Part shown: positions 6,190 to 9,145 of the stretch, one piece after another
Position numbering within the stretch: position 1 is the stretch's first letter
Layout of the letters: each line of letters starts with the position of its first letter
Assembly: GCA_964497475.1 (NCBI GenBank)
Contig: CAZCDM010000099.1
Location: 1-9,145, forward strand
Length of the DNA stretch: 9,145 nucleotides
Origin: CAZCDM01 sp964497475
Lineage (GTDB): Bacteria; Planctomycetota; Phycisphaerae; SM23-33
Reading direction: 5' to 3'
The notes under the pieces: model-generated
Told to the model about the DNA's origin: nothing
What the model saw: the letters and a program-made list of their open reading frames with translations, nothing else
The model's database searches: none
Position numbers and translations under genes: made by a program

Positions 6190-7329
6190 TTACCCGAGCA
6201 GGCGCCGGTAGAGTTCGTCGAGCTGGCGGACCATCTCGCGATGGTCGAAACGGTGGCGACACAGCTCCAGGCCCGCCTGGCCCTGTGCGTGGCGCCGGGC
6301 CGGGTCGGCTGCGAGGGCTTCGATGCCGGCCGTCAGCCCCGCCACGTCGCCGCGGTCCAGCAGCAATCCCGTGCGGTCGTTTACGACCTCGCCCGCCCCG
6401 TCGATATCCCAACTGATGACCGGCCGGGCTGCCAGCATCGCCTGCGGCAGCGTCCGGGCCAACCCCTCCCGCAGCGAGCAGTGCACCAGGATGTCTGTGG
6501 CGTGCATCACGGCGGGAATCTCACGCGGGGCCAGCAGACCCGTCAGCCGAAACCGCCCTGCCAGGCCCGCGCGGCCAATCTCCGCTTCGAGCTGGCTTCG
6601 CAGATGTCCATCGCCAACGAAGCAGAAGATCACCCGCGGGTCACTGATCCGCCGGGCCGCTTCGAGGATGTACTCGTGACCCTTGAGCTCGGCCAGACGG
6701 GAAACCTGCGTGACGAGCACCGCATCGCCCGGCAGATCGAGGCTGGCGCGGAAGGCGTCGGCCTCGGCGGGCCGATCGATAAACCGGGCGACCTCCATGC
6801 CGCTGTAGACCGTCGAGTACTGATCGGCCGAGCCAACCCCGGCCGCGAGGGCCTGGCGGGTCATCGCGTCGGCCACCGAGACAACCGCATCGCACTGTCT
6901 CGCCGCCCGTCGCTCCAGAGCGATGTACAGCCCGTTTTTCGCCCGCCCCTGGAAGGGATGGAACGGCAGGCCATGAATGGTGTGTACGACCTTCGCCCCG
7001 CCGCCGGCCGCGGCCTGTCTGCCCAAAATGCCCGCCTTGGACGAGTGCGTATGAACCACATCGGGCGCCAGCTCGCCCAGCCGACGGCGGATCGCCCGCA
7101 GCGAGCGCCAGTCCCGCAGGGGGTGAATCTCGCGGCGGAGATCGTCCAGCACCTCGGTTCGGTACGCCCCCGCCCGGGCCCGGCTGAGCAGTTCGCCCTC
7201 GGGCCCGATGGCCGGGCCGGTCAGCAGCGTAACATCATGGCCGAGCTCGGCGAGCCCCTCGCAGGTGAGAATCGTATTCTCCTGGGCGCCGCCGAGAATC
7301 AGCCGGGTGATGAGGTGAACGATCTTCAC
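6190..7329 (-). CDS. Glycosyltransferase family 4 type protein (GT-B fold)
   Basis: A 379-residue glycosyltransferase, expected to move a sugar from a nucleotide-sugar donor to a lipid-linked or polysaccharide acceptor at the cytoplasmic membrane. The N-terminal acceptor domain has the GGAQ loop (13-16) and VVHTHSSKAGILGRQAA (91-107). The C-terminal donor domain has TQVSRLAELKGHEYILEA (207-224, with the Arg and Lys that usually hold the donor phosphates), FVGDGHLRSQLE (237-248) and REGLARTLPQAMLAARPVISWDIDGAGEVV (287-316). In the usual EX7E motif the first Glu (288) is kept but the second is Gln296. The start is GTG with AAGGGA at 7334-7339; a nearby ATG (7342-7344 on the minus strand) runs into a stop in its own frame. 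It is divergent from murJ, fitting envelope or exopolysaccharide synthesis. The exact acceptor and sugar are unknown. Confidence 0.92.
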   Translation of the reverse strand: MKIVHLITRLILGGAQENTILTCEGLAELGHDVTLLTGPAIGPEGELLSRARAGAYRTEVLDDLRREIHPLRDWRSLRAIRRRLGELAPDVVHTHSSKAGILGRQAAAGGGAKVVHTIHGLPFHPFQGRAKNGLYIALERRAARQCDAVVSVADAMTRQALAAGVGSADQYSTVYSGMEVARFIDRPAEADAFRASLDLPGDAVLVTQVSRLAELKGHEYILEAARRISDPRVIFCFVGDGHLRSQLEAEIGRAGLAGRFRLTGLLAPREIPAVMHATDILVHCSLREGLARTLPQAMLAARPVISWDIDGAGEVVNDRTGLLLDRGDVAGLTAGIEALAADPARRHAQGQAGLELCRHRFDHREMVRQLDELYRRLLG

Positions 7330-7458
7330 TGATTCCCTTCCATGGTTCGTGTCGATGATTTTACATACGCCATGACCTCAGCCGGGGCGGCTGAGCCACA
7401 CGCTGCAATATCGATTCTAATACTACCACGGGCGGGGCCTAAAGGGCATAATCAGGCT
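7330..7458. promoter_or_regulatory. Divergent control region between the glycosyltransferase and murJ
   Basis: These 129 bases separate the two start codons if murJ begins at the GTG at 7459. They are AT-richer in places (7355-7368, 7407-7425) than the flanking genes. A TAAAAT -10-like hexamer lies on the minus strand at 7358-7363, and TAATAC on the plus strand at 7418-7423; neither has a convincing -35 element at 17 bases. The region also contains the inverted repeat at 7377-7395. Promoters for both genes must lie here or within the coding starts, but no boundaries can be fixed. Confidence 0.4.
7377..7395. repeat. Perfect 7-bp inverted repeat (CTCAGCC-GGGGC-GGCTGAG)
   Basis: CTCAGCC at 7377-7383 and GGCTGAG at 7389-7395 are exact reverse complements around the five-base loop GGGGC. 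It sits between the two divergent start codons. It could be an operator for a dimeric regulator, or an RNA hairpin in the murJ or glycosyltransferase leader. It has no T-run on either side, so it is not a typical intrinsic terminator. Confidence 0.5.
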
Positions 7459-9099
7459 GTGAGCAAACTTCCACCTGCACCGACCGACCACGACGAACGC
7501 GAACATTTCTTCTCCGCAGCCAAGCTGGTCGCTGCGCTGACGATGATCTCCCGCGTCACCGGCCTGCTGCGGGACATGCTCATCGTGCCCATCGGCGGGG
7601 CCGTTCTGGCCGACCGGTTCTGGACGGCCTTTTCGATACCGAACCTCTTCCGTCGCCTCTTCGGTGAGGGGGCGCTGTCGGCGGCGTTCGTGCCCGTCTT
7701 TACCGAGGTGGCCGAAGCCGAGGGCTGGCACCGCGCGCGGGTGGTGCTGGCCAACGTCGCCGGGCTGCTGGCGGTGGTGCTGGTGGTGGTCTTCCTGGCG
7801 GTCGTGGCGGTGGTCTGGGTCCTGTGGGAAACCCTCGGCGGCAGCGAGCTGCGGGCGTTCTTCCTGCAGATGATCGTCCTGATGATGCCCTTCATGGTCA
7901 CCGTCTGCTTGCTTGCGCTGGGCTCGGCGGCACTGAACTGTCGCGGGCGGTTCTGGTACCCGGCCTTCGCGCCGATCCTGCTGAACGTCGGGCTGATCGT
8001 CGCCGCCCGCTTCGTCGCTCCGGCGCTGACCGACGACGGGCAGGTGCAGTTCTACGTCATCGGTATCGGCCTGGTCGCAGCCGGCCTGGCCCAGCTGGTG
8101 GGCGTAATCTGGATGCTCGCCCGGGCCGGGCTGGCCGTGGTCCCCCGGCTGCGCCCCCTGCTGGCCGAGACCCGCCAGATCGCGCGGTACATGGGCCCGA
8201 TGCTCGTGCCGCTGGGCGTGCTGCAATTTTCCGCCTTCGCCGACCGCTTTATCGCGCTGGCCTTTACGGTGGGGGACGATTCCGTCCTCGCCCCCGGCGT
8301 GGTCCGCTGCCTCTACGCGGCGGCGAGGCTGTACATGCTGCCGCTGGGCGTGCTGGCGATCCCGGTGGCCACGGCCGTCTTCCCGCTGCTGGGGCGCTAC
8401 GCCGCCCGGCAGGACGCCGCCGGCCTGCGCGATACGACCAACCGCGCCATCCGCCTGTGTCTGTTCCTGGGCATACCGGCCGGGGCGGCGCTGTTCCTGC
8501 TGGCGCCCGACGCGATCAAGCTCATCTACCAGCGGGGCCAGTTCACCCAGGCCGACACCCTCCGGGCCGCAGCCATCCTGCGGATGTACTGCCTGGGGCT
8601 CTGGGCATACTTCTGCAACCAGATTCTGCTGCGGGCGTTCTTCGCGATCAAGCAGCCACGCAAACCCATGCTCTACGCCTCCAGCCTCGTGGTCGTCAAC
8701 ATCGCCCTGGTGCTGATCGGCATTCACACGCCGCTGCGCGGCGCGGCGATCGGGCTGGCCACGGCCGTCACCGCCAGCATCAACACCCTGCTGCTGCTCG
8801 GTGCCCTGCGACGCCAGTGGGGCCGGCTGGGCTTTGTGATGATCCTGACCAGCCTGGCCCGCATCGCCGTGGCGACGGCCGGCATGACCGCGGCGATCTG
8901 GGCCGTTCGCAGGCTCCTGCCCGATCCGCTGCGAAACGTCCTCCAGCCGATGGGCCTGGGCTCGGTGGTCAGCGTGACACTCGTGGCGATCCTCTGTGCG
9001 GTCGGTATCGCGAGCTACTTCGTTCTGGTCTGGCTGCTCGGCGCCCGCGAACTGCCCGAGCTGCTCCGCCGCAAGGCCACCCTGCCGGCCGAGGGGTAA
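7459..9099 (+). CDS. murJ: Lipid II flippase MurJ (MviN family)
   Basis: An integral membrane flippase of the MOP exporter superfamily that moves the peptidoglycan precursor lipid II across the cytoplasmic membrane. It has 546 residues from the chosen start and many hydrophobic segments consistent with the usual 14 helices (clear ones near 99-122, 136-158, 170-190, 198-220 and 404-422). The family signature is intact at the N-terminus: SRVTGLLRD (31-39), then LADRFWTAFSIPNLFRRLFGEGALSAAFVPVF (50-81), which supply the arginines and aspartate needed in E. coli MurJ (here Arg32, Arg38, Asp52, Arg65, Arg66). Segment 286-313 (YAAARLYMLPLGVLAIPVATAVFPLLGR) matches the central YADRL-type helix. The GTG at 7459 (VSKLPP...) is preferred because the MurJ-like sequence begins soon after. 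The in-frame ATGs at 7342 and 7372 lack ribosome sites, and 7342 lies only 12 bases from the divergent gene. The ribosome site at 7459 is itself weak (AAAGGG 12 bases away), so the exact start is uncertain. Confidence 0.95.
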   Translation: MSKLPPAPTDHDEREHFFSAAKLVAALTMISRVTGLLRDMLIVPIGGAVLADRFWTAFSIPNLFRRLFGEGALSAAFVPVFTEVAEAEGWHRARVVLANVAGLLAVVLVVVFLAVVAVVWVLWETLGGSELRAFFLQMIVLMMPFMVTVCLLALGSAALNCRGRFWYPAFAPILLNVGLIVAARFVAPALTDDGQVQFYVIGIGLVAAGLAQLVGVIWMLARAGLAVVPRLRPLLAETRQIARYMGPMLVPLGVLQFSAFADRFIALAFTVGDDSVLAPGVVRCLYAAARLYMLPLGVLAIPVATAVFPLLGRYAARQDAAGLRDTTNRAIRLCLFLGIPAGAALFLLAPDAIKLIYQRGQFTQADTLRAAAILRMYCLGLWAYFCNQILLRAFFAIKQPRKPMLYASSLVVVNIALVLIGIHTPLRGAAIGLATAVTASINTLLLLGALRRQWGRLGFVMILTSLARIAVATAGMTAAIWAVRRLLPDPLRNVLQPMGLGSVVSVTLVAILCAVGIASYFVLVWLLGARELPELLRRKATLPAEG

Positions 9100-9102
9100 A
9101 AA

Positions 9103-9145
9103 ATGGTTCATCCGCGCGTCGTGGGGAGTGAATGGGAGCATGCGG
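9103..9145 (+). CDS. Possible start of a further gene, cut by the window end
   Basis: An ATG three bases after the murJ stop opens a frame (MVHPRVVGSEWEHA) that stays open to the last base. GAGGGG at 9091-9096, inside the final murJ codons, is 6 bases upstream and would be a fair ribosome site, as in a translationally coupled pair. Fourteen codons are too few to recognise a product or prove coding; a competing ATG at 9132 behind GGGGAG is also possible. Confidence 0.3.
   Translation, partial: MVHPRVVGSEWEHA

Noticed and set aside
6241..7332. A 363-residue plus-strand frame opposite the glycosyltransferase
   Set aside because: It is antisense to a protein with clear GT4 motifs; the frame itself is Arg/Gln/Gly-rich without features.
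7342..7458. Longer murJ starting at 7342 or 7372
   Set aside because: No ribosome site is seen at either ATG, the added residues are unlike MurJ, and 7342 would leave 12 bases for two divergent promoters.
7423..9141. A 572-residue open frame on the minus strand covering murJ
   Set aside because: It is the exact antisense of a clear membrane protein. Its product is a Gln/His/Asp/Gly/Arg-rich low-complexity string with no domain, as expected from the complement of GC-rich hydrophobic codons.

Overview
The window is about 9.1 kb of GC-rich bacterial chromosome, most likely from a planctomycete and perhaps Phycisphaerae (an inference from protein style). The main clue is the secreted protein at 2105-3643. 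It carries a helical unit (RYVLLQAAADAA..., then NPEDAEANLAVARGLMLEKGRWADAMNHLA...) that I recall as common in large planctomycete exported proteins, where it is joined to beta-sandwich domains. The pairing of a Gfo/Idh/MocA oxidoreductase with a xylose-isomerase-like TIM barrel is also abundant in that phylum. No rRNA, tRNA, CRISPR array, insertion sequence or phage gene was seen.

Left block (1-5570, all minus strand, read right to left): an NAD(P)-dependent Gfo/Idh/MocA oxidoreductase, a sugar phosphate isomerase/epimerase-like TIM barrel 15 bases downstream, then, after a 70-base gap, two secreted proteins 10 bases apart. Each secreted protein has a signal peptide, a long helical (TPR-like) region and a C-terminal concanavalin-A-like beta-sandwich. 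Spacing and good Shine-Dalgarno sites suggest one transcription unit of four genes, possibly with a weak internal promoter in the 70-base gap. A plausible sigma70-like promoter (TTGCAA, 17 bases, TAGAGT) lies just before the oxidoreductase. The simplest reading is a carbohydrate-processing locus: two cytoplasmic sugar-modifying enzymes and two exported proteins that could bind or act on glycans. The substrate cannot be told from sequence.

Middle (5674-6186, plus strand): a methionine-R-sulfoxide reductase (MsrB) with a complete zinc site and catalytic Cys, preceded by an export signal with a probable lipid-attachment Cys. It ends 3 bases from the end of the convergent next gene.

Right block (6190-9145): a GT4-type glycosyltransferase (minus strand, GTG start) and the lipid II flippase MurJ (plus strand, probable GTG start) are transcribed divergently from a 129-base region that holds a perfect 7-bp inverted repeat. 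Both belong to envelope or surface polysaccharide biogenesis. A short open frame starting 3 bases after murJ and running off the window may be the start of a further gene.

Nothing here is a clearly new system. The best candidate for novelty is the four-gene secreted/sugar locus. The other points are family-level oddities: TKP in place of EKP in the oxidoreductase, EX7Q in place of EX7E in the glycosyltransferase, and an exported stand-alone MsrB.
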